From JAEVLT01 sp964484065 (GTDB taxonomy: Bacteria; Bacillota; Bacilli; Bacillales; Cytobacillaceae), in assembly GCA_964484065.1 (NCBI GenBank), contig CAZAEW010000012.1:1-64000 (forward strand): 64,000 nt of DNA. Direction: 5' to 3'. Within the stretch, counting starts at the first letter, position 1, and the number at the start of each line of letters is the position of its first letter. Below the pieces are notes generated by a model. It did not search any database. It saw only the letters and a program-made list of their open reading frames with translations, and was not told the origin of the DNA. Of the stretch, positions 24,047 through 33,583 are shown one piece after another. The translations under genes and the position numbers were made by a program.

Positions 24047-25037
24047 CTGTTCTCCCCCTTTCCAACATCCAAAATAATCCTCCTGCTAAACTCGAGATCG
24101 TAACCAGAAAGAAAAATAATAATGAAACTGAGACAGCCATTTCGCTGGTAACCCCAAGTTCCTTAAAGAAAAAGACGTAGCAGCCCTCGCGGACGCCAAT
24201 TCCGTTCACGCTTACCGGAAGCATGGTAATGACAGAAATCAACGTAATAATCATTAACAATTCCAGCCAAGGAAGGTCAACTCCCAAGGATAAAAATAAT
24301 AACTGATTAATCCATGCCATTCCCGCTTGGAAAAGAAGCGACAAAATCGCAATGGCCAGCCACCAATTCAATCCGTTCTTGCGGTAGTTCTCTGCTGATG
24401 CAAGCATTTTGGCAAGTGACTTTTTTAGATTATCGCCTATCATGTGAATGCGGGAAGGCTTTGCTGCTGCATGCCCGCTTACATTCATCTGCCCCTTTTT
24501 TATCCATTTGCTGATGCCCAAAAAAAGCGCTGCCGCTGTGGCCGTGACGATGAGAACGGACAGTATGACAGCGTTTGACGTCCTCACGGAAAAAATGGAC
24601 AGAACTGCAATTCCGATTAGAGCAGCCCCGCTTGTCAGCCGTTCAAATGCCACTGATGCCGCAGCTGTAGGAACTCCCGTTGTTTTTCCTAAATAATAAA
24701 CCCGGATGACATCGCCGCCAACGCTTCCAGGTAAAAAGTTATTAAAAAACAGTCCGATATAATAGAAACGCCCCAATTTGCGAACCGAGGCGTTTTTTCG
24801 ATACTCGTTGGCTGCCGAGGAGTCAACCAAAAGTTTCCATTTCCAAACACTTGAAGCAACGGTAGCTTGAATGGCCAGAAAGGCGGCAAAAATATAGAAA
24901 ATCGAACCCTTCCTGACCACTTCAAACATTTTGCCCCAATCAATCATATGGAGCACCCACCATATTAAACTGATGCTGCCAATGATCCTCAGCGCAAGCA
25001 GGAGCTGTGTTTTTCTTTTTCCGCTTAGTGTAGCCAT
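24018..25037 (-). CDS. Lysylphosphatidylglycerol synthase TM-like (UPF0104) flippase-domain protein
   Basis: 339 residues with seven or eight membrane helices and the family motifs LFFNNFLPGSVGGDVIRVYYLGK and MLPVSVNGIGVREG. It matches the N-terminal flippase-like domain of MprF without the synthase domain. Members are thought to move lipids or lipid-linked groups across the membrane. ATG 25037 shares one base with the preceding stop (TAATG) and has an AAGGAG site; the longer open frame upstream is only the preceding gene read in another frame. No ydj/ynj counterpart in E. coli. Confidence 0.85.
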   Translation of the reverse strand: MATLSGKRKTQLLLALRIIGSISLIWWVLHMIDWGKMFEVVRKGSIFYIFAAFLAIQATVASSVWKWKLLVDSSAANEYRKNASVRKLGRFYYIGLFFNNFLPGSVGGDVIRVYYLGKTTGVPTAAASVAFERLTSGAALIGIAVLSIFSVRTSNAVILSVLIVTATAAALFLGISKWIKKGQMNVSGHAAAKPSRIHMIGDNLKKSLAKMLASAENYRKNGLNWWLAIAILSLLFQAGMAWINQLLFLSLGVDLPWLELLMIITLISVITMLPVSVNGIGVREGCYVFFFKELGVTSEMAVSVSLLFFFLVTISSLAGGLFWMLERGRTDEAVREQVN

Positions 25038-26209
25038 TAAGTGTGATCTCCTTGTCGGCTGTTCCCCTTCGCTTTCCATTTTGGGCGAAGAAGCATTCCA
25101 AGGACCGCTAATGCAATGACAATCGTAAACATCAGGAAGAGAATTTTTACGGTGCTCGTTGCATTTTGCCCGAGGTAGGAATAAAGAATGGTCGCCGGCA
25201 ATTGGCCCAGTCCTGTTGCCCAGAAAAACTGCCAAAAGGAAATGGACGTTACCCCGGCTGCATAGCTGACTAAATCAAAGGAGACGATTGGCAGTAGACG
25301 TGCAATAAAAACCGCATGCTTTCCATACTTCTCAAAAAATTGGTCCCACCAGCCTAATGCTTTCTTTGTCACCATTTTCTCGACGACCGGCCTCCCTAAA
25401 AATTTGGCCAAATAGAAGCAAAGGACGGCACCGAGCATAGCACTGCTCCACGATAAAATGGCACCGAAAACCCAGCCAAATAAAAGACCGTTCGCAAACG
25501 TAATTACAAAGGCCGGAAGCGGTGCAATGATCGATTGAAACACCATTAAAAGGGCGGAAACAACTGCTGCGAGCGGGCCGAACGAAAGTAAATAATTCTT
25601 GAATCCATTCACATCCGCGTCTTTTAAATAGCTGACCGCATGATTGATTGCCCTATGAATTTCTCCCTGTCCCAAATAGAGAAGCAGAAAAAGGGCAATG
25701 ACTGTAAATAACGACATCATCCCAAATTTCCGCATTCTTGTTAAACTGTTCCATTTGGTTTCGGAACCGTTCTGGAGAACAGGCCGTTTGCGCAAAGAAT
25801 ACCCAAGCGCTGCCAGACCAATCATAATAAGGGTCAGTAAAAATACATTCATCCCGTCCAGAGATATGTTATTCTCTAAAAATAGCGCCTTTCTGGCCGC
25901 ATATGCGGGAAGGATGCTGAAGCTTCCATCTATGATGGTAATAATCAGGATGATGGCAGCACTGACCGCTGCAATTCCAAAACTCTTCCTTTTCGATTCC
26001 CAATAAGCAAACCTGTCGGCATTTAAAAACATTCTTAAAAAGTAAAACCATAAACCTGTCAAAATGGATGCGGTGATGAAATATTCGCTGTCAAACCGCA
26101 TGTCAATCCACTGAGATTTAATGACAGCCACCGCCACGGCCATACCCAGGAAAAAGAATAAAAAAACGGCCGCAGCCAATCGTATAACTGCATCAATCAA
26201 ATTTTTCAC
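25037..26209 (-). CDS. TVP38/TMEM64 (VTT/DedA-type) membrane protein, YdjX/YdjZ-like
   Basis: 390 residues. The C-terminal 200 carry the VTT/SNARE-associated domain (FANGLLFGWVFGAILSWSSAM, FIARLLPIVSFDLVSYAAGV, with the conserved Arg and Pro). The N-terminal 180 residues add four or five extra membrane helices, so the protein is nearly twice as long as E. coli YdjX or YdjZ. VTT proteins are linked to lipid scrambling and proton-dependent transport. GTG 26209 with AGGTGATAAT; it lies 11 bases after the YdjY-like gene. Confidence 0.85.
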   Translation of the reverse strand: MKNLIDAVIRLAAAVFLFFFLGMAVAVAVIKSQWIDMRFDSEYFITASILTGLWFYFLRMFLNADRFAYWESKRKSFGIAAVSAAIILIITIIDGSFSILPAYAARKALFLENNISLDGMNVFLLTLIMIGLAALGYSLRKRPVLQNGSETKWNSLTRMRKFGMMSLFTVIALFLLLYLGQGEIHRAINHAVSYLKDADVNGFKNYLLSFGPLAAVVSALLMVFQSIIAPLPAFVITFANGLLFGWVFGAILSWSSAMLGAVLCFYLAKFLGRPVVEKMVTKKALGWWDQFFEKYGKHAVFIARLLPIVSFDLVSYAAGVTSISFWQFFWATGLGQLPATILYSYLGQNATSTVKILFLMFTIVIALAVLGMLLRPKWKAKGNSRQGDHT

Positions 26210-26220
26210 ATTATCACCTG

Positions 26221-26937
26221 TTATTTCGCTATAGAGTAGGTTAAAACGACCGGAGTGCCATCCTTAGGAAGAACCTTTGCATTGCCGTGGAATTCCGCTT
26301 TGCCGTTTTGGAATGTACCTACAGGCTCGTTGGCATTGCTTGTAATACCTGCCGGACAGCTGTCAAAGCACATATAGCAACCTGTCATTTTTGCTGCCTG
26401 CGTATCATAGTTTCCACCAAAATGGTAATCAAGCTTCTTACCGGTTGAATCGACCATGACATCATTAATGTTATAGACTTTTTTCGCATTTGCCCATGTG
26501 ATCGAAACGTTGACTTTATCCCCTTTGATTACTTTACCGCCATCAGTAGTTGTTGCAAACTCCTTGCTTGTGTCGCCACCCTTTTCAACAGCAGGAACAC
26601 CGCCGATTTCCAGCAATGCTTCATTAAATTTCAGAGGGTTAGCGTACGCTTTTAATACGGCTTGGTCGCCATATGCTCCGCCAATCCAGTTAAGACCGTG
26701 ACGGGTCGGGGTCACTAAATACTTTCCATTAACTGTCGCATAAACCTTAACCACTTTATTTTTCTTATCAACAAAAATGGGCTTGTCTTTACTTACTCCG
26801 GCAGTTGCTTCCTGAACTTTTTTCTCCTTATTTTTTTGTTCGGTCTGGGTTGTGTTTGAAGAGCATGCAGCTAAACTAAAAACAGCAATAATAGTTAAAA
26901 TAAAAAACTTAAGATATTGTCCTTTTTTCAATTTCAT
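26221..26937 (-). CDS. ydjY: YdjY-domain lipoprotein with a Cys cluster
   Basis: 238 residues. The signal peptide ends in the lipobox SLAAC with Cys25 as lipid attachment. The mature part has the YdjY domain: TRHGLNWIGGAYGDQAVLKAY, then a late C-x2-C-x3-C-P cluster (GCYMCFDSCPAG) as in E. coli YdjY. The cysteines could bind an iron-sulfur cluster or metal, or act in thiol redox chemistry outside the membrane. It is the first gene of the operon, with an AGGAG site. A weak promoter (TTGTAT, 17 bp, GGTAAT) may lie near 27040-27075. Confidence 0.85.
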   Translation of the reverse strand: MKLKKGQYLKFFILTIIAVFSLAACSSNTTQTEQKNKEKKVQEATAGVSKDKPIFVDKKNKVVKVYATVNGKYLVTPTRHGLNWIGGAYGDQAVLKAYANPLKFNEALLEIGGVPAVEKGGDTSKEFATTTDGGKVIKGDKVNVSITWANAKKVYNINDVMVDSTGKKLDYHFGGNYDTQAAKMTGCYMCFDSCPAGITSNANEPVGTFQNGKAEFHGNAKVLPKDGTPVVLTYSIAK

Positions 26938-27159
26938 GATGTCCTCTCCTGCTTTTTACATAATTCGACATAATTTTTAACAAAAAAAAAGTTCCTTATT
27001 AGCAATAAATAAAGAATGACCCCCTCTGATTATTTTTAATAATTACCTAATTTATTTAAGGCTAATACAATTATATAGAAATAAAATGCAGGCTTTCATA
27101 CATATTATCGATAATATAGTATGAAATATATCGAGTTTCTAGATAAAAAAACGAAATAA

Positions 27160-27188
27160 AGAAGCCCCGCCGTAATGAAGCGGGACTC
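27160..27188 (-). terminator. Terminator of the IDEAL-domain gene
   Basis: GTCCCGC and GCGGGGC pair on the minus strand, followed by TTCTTT. It separates the small gene from the ydj/ynj-type operon promoter region. Confidence 0.7.
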
Positions 27189-27211
27189 CGTGTAAAGGTA
27201 TTATTTACCTC

Positions 27212-27406
27212 TCAACAAATATTCTTTAATTCTTCCGTCAGTTTCAAGAAAACTTCTTTGTTGCGCTCTTGTAAGGAGCGGTCGATTTCCTTGCGTATTT
27301 TATCTTTTCTAAAGTCAAGCAGGGCATTATCTAATACCATTTCTGCAAATAGTGAATCCATGTTTTCATCGGAAGGCTGTGGGAGATTTTTCAAATTCTT
27401 TTCCAT
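27212..27406 (-). CDS. IDEAL-domain small protein
   Basis: 64 residues with a helical C-terminal half, VLDNALLDFRKDKIRKEIDR, then SLQERNKEVFLKLTEEL, matching the IDEAL domain found in several small Bacillus proteins (for example the C-terminus of YpiB). The role of the domain is poorly known; some carriers are adaptors for the ClpXP or ClpC protease. Ribosome binding site AAGGAG before ATG 27406. Confidence 0.7.
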   Translation of the reverse strand: MEKNLKNLPQPSDENMDSLFAEMVLDNALLDFRKDKIRKEIDRSLQERNKEVFLKLTEELKNIC

Positions 27407-27601
27407 TGGAAATCAACTCCTTAAGCTTTTTTCTATTATACAAGTCATTATCAGAAAATTCAATATTAACACCATGAAAACTTACTGCCAAATTAAGCCA
27501 TGGTGTCAAGCAGTATTAAGACATTTTTTGACTTCCTGCCTAATTACATATTCGCTTTAGTTAATTGGAACATTAAGAAGGAGTTAAGGGAGGAGATTTT
27601 A

Positions 27602-28978
27602 ATGGATTTTGCAAACAATATTCCTGGCAGCCCGGCAAAACAAAAAGGGGCTGAAAAAGGGAATTTACAATGGTGGCAGCTTTCATTAATAGGTGTCGGC
27701 TGTACAATCGGAACCGGGTATTTTCTTGGTTCCAGCATTGGCATCAAAGTGACCGGACCTTCTATCGTTTTATCCTTTCTTTTGGCCGCAATCGGAACCT
27801 ACATTGTCTTTAACGTGCTGGCAAAAATGACAGCTGAAGACCCTCAGGAAGGCTCGTTTTGTTATTATGCCAATAAAGCGTTTGGACCTTGGGCAGGATT
27901 TAGCTGCGGTTGGAATTATTGGTGTTCCAACATCTTAATTATGGGGAGCCAATTAACAGCACTGTCTATTCTTTCAAGATTTTGGTTTCCTCAAGTTCCT
28001 TTATGGATTTTTGCCGCCGGATACGCTGCCGCTGCGATCATTGTTGTTTTATTGGGTACAAAGGGATTCGACAAAGTGGAAAATATTCTCGCTATTATTA
28101 AAACAGCAGCAATTATTATGTTTATTTTTCTTGCAGGAGCTGCCGTTTTTGGATGGATCGGCAATGGATCCAAGCATTTTCGCTTTCCGGCTTCATTCGG
28201 AAGTCTTTTTCCTGAAGGCTTCGGCGGATTTTGGACCTCACTTATTTATGCCTTTTATGCCTTCGGAGGAATCGAGGTAATCGGCCTGATGGCCATACGG
28301 CTTAAAAAGAAAGAGGAAGCTCCAAAGGCGGGTAAAATCATGCTTTTATTGCTGACCGTTATTTATGTCCTATCACTTGGTCTTGCAGTTACAATGGAAC
28401 ATTTCCTTTCCTTTAATGAAAAAGAAAGTCCGTTTGTCAAAGCGATGGCAGACTATCATCTTTCCTTTTTTCCGCATGTTTTTAATGGGGCGATTATTGT
28501 TGCCGGATTTTCAACGATGACTGCTTCATTGTTTGGCGTAACAACCCTGCTTGTCACATTAGCAGAAGATGGTGATGCCCCGTCTTTTTTTGCCTGGAAA
28601 CTAAAAAAATTTAAAAGCCTTCCGCTGCCTTCTCTCGGGCTTGGCGCGATTGGACTGCTTGCTTCAGTTATTACCGCCTTGCTTCTGCCGGGAAAAATCT
28701 ATGAGTATATTACAACAGCTGCCGGAATTTTACTTTTATATAATTGGTCTTTTATTATCGTTTCTTCAATTCGGATTCTCAAAAATAGTACTTTTGCCAA
28801 AATCCAATCATATGCAGGTTTATTCTTAATTCTTGCAGCCATAAGCGGAACAATTCTGGAAAAGAACATTCGACTCGGATTTTTTGTCAGTTTAATTTTT
28901 GTTGCAGTCATTGCGATTGTAGCCTTTTTCACGAAAAGGAGTTCGCAGAAAAAGCTTAAACTGTTGAAACTTACCTAG
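27602..28978 (+). CDS. APC-family amino-acid permease
   Basis: 458 residues with about twelve membrane helices and the APC signatures GVGCTIGTGYFLGSSIGIK near the N-terminus and FYAFGGIEVIGLMA in helix 6. It imports or exchanges amino acids; specificity is not readable. ATG 27602 has an excellent AAGGGAGGAG site, so the open frame upstream to 27500 is not coding. Terminator immediately downstream. No riboswitch or T-box is visible in the 190-base leader. Confidence 0.88.
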   Translation: MDFANNIPGSPAKQKGAEKGNLQWWQLSLIGVGCTIGTGYFLGSSIGIKVTGPSIVLSFLLAAIGTYIVFNVLAKMTAEDPQEGSFCYYANKAFGPWAGFSCGWNYWCSNILIMGSQLTALSILSRFWFPQVPLWIFAAGYAAAAIIVVLLGTKGFDKVENILAIIKTAAIIMFIFLAGAAVFGWIGNGSKHFRFPASFGSLFPEGFGGFWTSLIYAFYAFGGIEVIGLMAIRLKKKEEAPKAGKIMLLLLTVIYVLSLGLAVTMEHFLSFNEKESPFVKAMADYHLSFFPHVFNGAIIVAGFSTMTASLFGVTTLLVTLAEDGDAPSFFAWKLKKFKSLPLPSLGLGAIGLLASVITALLLPGKIYEYITTAAGILLLYNWSFIIVSSIRILKNSTFAKIQSYAGLFLILAAISGTILEKNIRLGFFVSLIFVAVIAIVAFFTKRSSQKKLKLLKLT

Positions 28979-28992
28979 ATAAAAAATAAAAA

Positions 28993-29033
28993 AAAAGGAC
29001 CGCTGCCTGCAGCAGGTAACGGTCCTTTATTTT
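28993..29033. terminator. Bidirectional terminator between the permease and thiY
   Basis: AAAGGACCG/CGGTCCTTT and CCTG/CAGG pair in one hairpin with A/T tails on both sides, between convergent genes. Confidence 0.85.
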
Positions 29034-30022
29034 TATAGATTGACAAATGCATCTTCTGGCTTGACTTGTTTTTTTAATTTTTTCGTATCATATAACCATT
29101 TCTCAACATTTTTCCAGCTTGACAAATCTTGATAACCAAATGGTTTATCTTTCGCATCCATAAGCGGAAGAAGGATTTGCAAGCTCTTTGTTTCTACATC
29201 TTTTTCTAGCTTGAATGACTTATTTTCATGTTTTAATAATATCCCCAAACCTTCTTCAGGATGCTCCTGCACATACTGCTGTCCTTTCACGGCAGCAGTC
29301 ATAAACTTTTTATACATATCCTTGTTTTGTTTGAGCGCCTTTTCTCCAGCAACAAATACTAATTCGTAATAATCAGGAACACCATATTTGGTTGGATCAA
29401 ACGCAGTCACAGGATGCCCGTTTTTTTCAAGCAGCAGCTTCTCATGATTGATATATCCCCCAATAATGGAGTCTGTTCTTTTAGATGTAATGGCTGGGAT
29501 TAAGTCAAAGCCGACATCGACCATTTTGAGTTTGGAAGGATCTCCCCCGTCAGACTTCACCATAGTATTAACAATAGCATCATCTAAAGCCAGACCTGCA
29601 TTTCCAACTGTTTTTCCCGTTAAATCTTTTGGCGATTTAACCGATCCGTTGGCAGGGACCATTAATGCATTTAAAGGATGGCGGACAATCGCGGCAAACG
29701 ATTGAACTGGAATATTCTCAGCACGGGACATTAAAATTTGCGGCTGATAGCTAAGGGCAATATCTACCTTGTTGGCTGCAGCCAATTTGAGCGGATCATT
29801 TGTTTCTGCCGGCATTTGAATTTGGACATCCAGTCCCTGTTCTTTAAAATAGCCTTTTTCTTGGGCTGCATATATAAATGAGTGAACAGCATTTGGATAC
29901 CAGTCAAGCATGACGGTTACTTTTTTTAACTTTTTAGATGAAGCATCATTTTGATTTGCTTGGCCGCAGGCACTTAAAATTAGAAATAATGAGCAAATCA
30001 CAAAAAACAATGTTTTTTTCAT
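29033..30022 (-). CDS. thiY: Pyrimidine-precursor-binding lipoprotein ThiY
   Basis: 329 residues. Lipobox LSAC with Cys19. NMT1/THI5-like binding fold: VMLDWYPNAVHSFIYAA, GYFKEQGLDV, then KSPKDLTGKTVG. ThiY binds N-formyl-4-amino-5-aminomethyl-2-methylpyrimidine, a thiamine breakdown product, for uptake. It is the last gene of the TPP-controlled operon, after its permease and ATPase and downstream of tenA and ylmB, which process the imported compound. Confidence 0.92.
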   Translation of the reverse strand: MKKTLFFVICSLFLILSACGQANQNDASSKKLKKVTVMLDWYPNAVHSFIYAAQEKGYFKEQGLDVQIQMPAETNDPLKLAAANKVDIALSYQPQILMSRAENIPVQSFAAIVRHPLNALMVPANGSVKSPKDLTGKTVGNAGLALDDAIVNTMVKSDGGDPSKLKMVDVGFDLIPAITSKRTDSIIGGYINHEKLLLEKNGHPVTAFDPTKYGVPDYYELVFVAGEKALKQNKDMYKKFMTAAVKGQQYVQEHPEEGLGILLKHENKSFKLEKDVETKSLQILLPLMDAKDKPFGYQDLSSWKNVEKWLYDTKKLKKQVKPEDAFVNL

Positions 30023-30077
30023 GAAAAATTTCCCCTTTAATCATTGATTTATATACGTTTTATTATTTCACAAGGGA

Positions 30078-30845
30078 TTATCTAAATTTATTTTTCAATA
30101 GTTGTTTTTCCAATAGGCCAATGAATAAAAATAAAATAATCCCCATTAATGAAAGCAGGAATACCGCGGCAAAAACGGAATCTGCCTGTAAATTTCCCGA
30201 CATTCTCCGGCTAAAGTAACCAAGACCTGCACTTGCCCCAAGCCATTCTCCGACGGTTGCTCCGACGACACAATAAACAACCGACATTTTTAAACCCGAT
30301 AAAAACGTCGGTAATGCCATTGGCACTTGAACCTTTTTAAAAATTTCCCAGCGGTTCGCTCCCATTGTCTGCAGCAGTTCACGATACTCCTCGCCTCCGG
30401 CCTTTAGTCCGTCATAGGTACTGACGACGATTGGAAAGAAGGCTGTTAAAATCGTCACGGCAATTTTGCTCCAAATCGAATACCCGAACCACATAATAAA
30501 AATAGGGGATATCGCAATCAGCGGAATCGTCTGAGAGATAACTAAAAATGGATAAAGCACTTTTTCTAATGTTCGAAAAAAATGCATTGCTACACCAAGC
30601 ACAATCCCGCCAGCCACTGAAAGAACAAAGCCAGCCAGGACTTCCTCAAGGGTGATCGGCAGATGCTGACCTAGCAGGACCTGTTCATTTTCCACCAACG
30701 AATTCCAAACAGCTGAAGGGGCGGGAAGGATAAAAGGAGGAATCCACCCCTTTCGAACAACCCATTCCCACACACTTAATAACAAGACCACAACCAATAC
30801 GAACAGGCCATAATTTTCAATCCACTGTTTCCATCTATTGTTCAT
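30078..30845 (-). CDS. thiX: ABC permease ThiX
   Basis: 255 residues, six membrane helices, EAA-type loop (YRELLQTMGANRWEIFKKVQVP). Membrane subunit of the ThiXYZ importer for thiamine pyrimidine precursors. The start overlaps the ThiZ stop by 11 bases. Confidence 0.9.
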   Translation of the reverse strand: MNNRWKQWIENYGLFVLVVVLLLSVWEWVVRKGWIPPFILPAPSAVWNSLVENEQVLLGQHLPITLEEVLAGFVLSVAGGIVLGVAMHFFRTLEKVLYPFLVISQTIPLIAISPIFIMWFGYSIWSKIAVTILTAFFPIVVSTYDGLKAGGEEYRELLQTMGANRWEIFKKVQVPMALPTFLSGLKMSVVYCVVGATVGEWLGASAGLGYFSRRMSGNLQADSVFAAVFLLSLMGIILFLFIGLLEKQLLKNKFR

Positions 30846-31587
30846 TATGTATCAGCCGCTCCAGTTCTCGTCTCATTTCAATAAACTCTGTTTGATAAAT
30901 AAGCTCAGGTTTCCTCGGTCTTGACAGCTGCACCTTTACCTCTTTGACATTTCTGCCAAATTCCTTTGGAAGCAGATAAATGCGATCACTTAACAAAATG
31001 GCTTCCTCCAGATCATGAGTAATAAACAAAACCGTTTTTTGCAATTCTCCCCATAATTCAAGAAGCCAGCTGTGCATGTTGCGTTTTGTTAAGGCGTCCA
31101 GGGCACCGAAGGGTTCGTCCAGTAACAGAAGATCTTTTCCCGTCAAAATGGTTCTTAAAAAAGCAACACGCTGCTTCATTCCCCCGGAAAGCTCATGGGG
31201 ATAAGCTTTTTCAAAAGCGGACAATCCAAACCGTGACAGCCACTCGCGGATTTCGGCAAGCTTAGATTGCTTGTCCTGTTTCGATATCTCCAGCGGCAGC
31301 ATAACATTTTCAATGATCGTCCGCCACGGCAAAAGCAAATCCTTTTGCGGCATATAGCCGGCCATCCCCATTCTGCTTTTGGCATTTTCTCCGTTTATCC
31401 ATATTTCGCCATGATCAGGCTCCAGCAAACCGGTAATCAGACGGAAAAGTGTGCTTTTTCCTGACCCGCTTGCTCCAATCAGCGAAACAAATTCTCCCGG
31501 CTTCACATCGATTGAAATATGGTTAAAAATTGCTTTTTCGCCCTTCTCAGCCGAAAAAGCATACGAAAGGTCTTTGACCGCTAACAT
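30835..31587 (-). CDS. thiZ: ABC ATPase ThiZ
   Basis: 250 residues with Walker A GASGSGKST, Q-loop YMPQKDLLLPW, signature LSGGMKQR, Walker B LLLLDEPFGALD and H-loop FITHDLEEA, typical of nitrate/taurine/pyrimidine importers. The open frame extends to 31647, but ATG 31587 (MLAVKDLSYAF) lies just after the tenA stop and gives the normal family start; its ribosome binding site is weak, suggesting translational coupling. Confidence 0.88.
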   Translation of the reverse strand: MLAVKDLSYAFSAEKGEKAIFNHISIDVKPGEFVSLIGASGSGKSTLFRLITGLLEPDHGEIWINGENAKSRMGMAGYMPQKDLLLPWRTIIENVMLPLEISKQDKQSKLAEIREWLSRFGLSAFEKAYPHELSGGMKQRVAFLRTILTGKDLLLLDEPFGALDALTKRNMHSWLLELWGELQKTVLFITHDLEEAILLSDRIYLLPKEFGRNVKEVKVQLSRPRKPELIYQTEFIEMRRELERLIHNEQ

Positions 31588-31594
31588 TGCTGAA

Positions 31595-32266
31595 TCAGAC
31601 AGGCCAATCGCCCCCCTGATAAACCATATCCCAAAATAAGTATTCATACCGGGAAGTAGTTAGGAAATGTTCAGTAATGATGTTAAGTTCTCTTTCCGGT
31701 TTCCCTTCCGTCAATACGTCTAAGAGGTTAATTAGCCAAACGGACAAATGGCCAAATTCGTCTGAGGAGTACATTTTCACCCAATCTCCATATTGTGAAT
31801 GTTCTGCAGAACCCGGATATTTTAGAACAAGCATTTTCCCAATCTCCCAATAGCTCCACATGCAAGGCAGCAACGCGGAAATGAGCTCTTCCAACGAGCC
31901 GTTTTGCGCGACGTTCAGCATATATCTTGTATACGCCAAATTCATCGGAAACGCCTTTGTTTCCTCAAGATCCTGATGGGAGATCCCAAATCTCTGGGCA
32001 TACCTGCGGTGCAAATCCATTTCACCATGCAACGTTTCATCCAGCAGCTTGGCAAATGCCCCCATTGTTTCAATATCCCTTGCTTTAATGGCTCCAAAGG
32101 CAAAGAGCTTGGCATAATCAATTAAAAAGACATAATCCTGTTTCATGTAGCGGATAAATGACTCAACCGGCAGTTCGCCCGTTCCTAACCCTGTTACAAA
32201 TGGGTGCTGATGGGTTTTCTCCCAAATTGGACTTACTTTTTCAAAGAGGACTTGTGAAAATTTCAT
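31595..32266 (-). CDS. tenA: Thiaminase II / aminopyrimidine aminohydrolase TenA
   Basis: 223 residues, the usual TenA length, with the catalytic Cys135 in ALLPCMWSYWEIG and the conserved YMKQDYVFLIDYAK segment. It hydrolyses 4-amino-5-aminomethyl-2-methylpyrimidine to HMP for thiamine synthesis. The start overlaps the ylmB stop (ATGA). Confidence 0.94.
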   Translation of the reverse strand: MKFSQVLFEKVSPIWEKTHQHPFVTGLGTGELPVESFIRYMKQDYVFLIDYAKLFAFGAIKARDIETMGAFAKLLDETLHGEMDLHRRYAQRFGISHQDLEETKAFPMNLAYTRYMLNVAQNGSLEELISALLPCMWSYWEIGKMLVLKYPGSAEHSQYGDWVKMYSSDEFGHLSVWLINLLDVLTEGKPERELNIITEHFLTTSRYEYLFWDMVYQGGDWPV

Positions 32267-33561
32267 GCTTGCTCCCCCTTTCTTGTGTTACACCATCTGG
32301 CAATAAAAACAGCGAGAACCTTCGTAAAATCCAACAGCTGGCGAAGCTCTACTTTTTCATTTACAGAATGGGCATCATCCAATTTTCCCGGTCCAAAAAT
32401 GGCCGTTGGTATCCCTGCTCTGCCAAGCCAGCCGGCATCAGTGACTGTAGAAGACATGCCAACTTCAGCTTTTTTAGCAATTAAACTTTCAAAGGTATGT
32501 GCCAAACATTTCGTTCCCGGCTGTTTTCGATCAATTTCCAGAGAAGGAAAAATCTCACCGCGATCTTCAATCATTGATTTTCCTCCCCAGTTAAATTGCG
32601 GAGGATTTTCACGCAGCCATGGGTCAGCAGCTGCCACTGCGCTGATATGCTGTTCGATTTCCTTGATCACTTCTTCATAATCCTCATTTGGATAAAAATG
32701 AACCGTAATCCATAATGCACACCGGTCAGCAATAAAAGCCGCATGTCTGCCGCCCTCAATCACGGCAGGATTAATCGTATTGCTCCCGTGCACGAAGCCT
32801 TCATAGCTTTTTGTCACAGCCCAGTGCCGCTCCAGCTCCTGCAAACCTGCAATGATCTTCATCATTTTTTCAATTGCGCTTGCTCCTTTTACCCCGCCGC
32901 CGGCATGAATCAGTTTCGAACGCAGTCCATCATGGTACGTTTCTTTGCTTTGAACCGTAATCCAACCGGTAATGACTCCTCCTTGGCCTTGAATATGTAA
33001 ATCACTCGTGTCAACAACAACTGCATAATCGGCGGTATATCCTCGTTCGGTACAATCAAGTGTCCCAGCCTCACCAACTTCTTCTCCAATCACGGACTGA
33101 AATTGGAGGTCACCTTGAAGTGTTATGCCCAGTTCTTTTAAAATCTTAATGGCCGTAAGCCCCGCAGCAATTCCGCCTTTCATATCTGCCGTTCCCCGCC
33201 CATAAATATAACCATCTTTTATGGTTGCCGCAAACGGGGAGGCGTCCCACTCATTATTATCCCCAACTTCTGCCACATCGACATGACCGTTTACAATCAA
33301 ACTGTTATAAAGCTCCGGTTCATTTCCGGAAAGAACTCCGACAACATTTGGGTCGCCAGGGTAAACCTCCCATTTATCCGTTTTAAAGCCCAATTCATTT
33401 AAAAAGCTTTGAATAAACGCTTGCACTTCATTTGTATTGCGTGCCGGAGGACTTACGGTTGGAAATGAGATTAATTTGGACAGCAGCTCCACTAATTCAT
33501 CTTGCCGTGCTTCCACTTCTTGTGAAATTTGTTCGATCAACTGCTCCGTATCGTATTTCAT
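32263..33561 (-). CDS. ylmB: M20-family amidohydrolase YlmB (formylaminopyrimidine deformylase)
   Basis: 432 residues from ATG 33561 (GAGGAG site). M20 metallopeptidase fold with metal ligands in NGHVDVAE, GRGTADMKGG, GEEVGEAGT and the C-terminal DDAHSVNEKV. In this operon it matches YlmB, which deformylates the imported pyrimidine before TenA. The open frame upstream (to 33630) runs into the terminator and is not coding. First gene after the TPP riboswitch. Confidence 0.9.
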   Translation of the reverse strand: MKYDTEQLIEQISQEVEARQDELVELLSKLISFPTVSPPARNTNEVQAFIQSFLNELGFKTDKWEVYPGDPNVVGVLSGNEPELYNSLIVNGHVDVAEVGDNNEWDASPFAATIKDGYIYGRGTADMKGGIAAGLTAIKILKELGITLQGDLQFQSVIGEEVGEAGTLDCTERGYTADYAVVVDTSDLHIQGQGGVITGWITVQSKETYHDGLRSKLIHAGGGVKGASAIEKMMKIIAGLQELERHWAVTKSYEGFVHGSNTINPAVIEGGRHAAFIADRCALWITVHFYPNEDYEEVIKEIEQHISAVAAADPWLRENPPQFNWGGKSMIEDRGEIFPSLEIDRKQPGTKCLAHTFESLIAKKAEVGMSSTVTDAGWLGRAGIPTAIFGPGKLDDAHSVNEKVELRQLLDFTKVLAVFIARWCNTRKGEQA

Positions 33562-33583
33562 TTGTTCACTCCTCACAAGAAAA

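Noticed and set aside
27500..27601. N-terminal extension of the amino-acid permease
   Set aside because: A strong ribosome binding site immediately precedes ATG 27602, and the extension includes the probable promoter.
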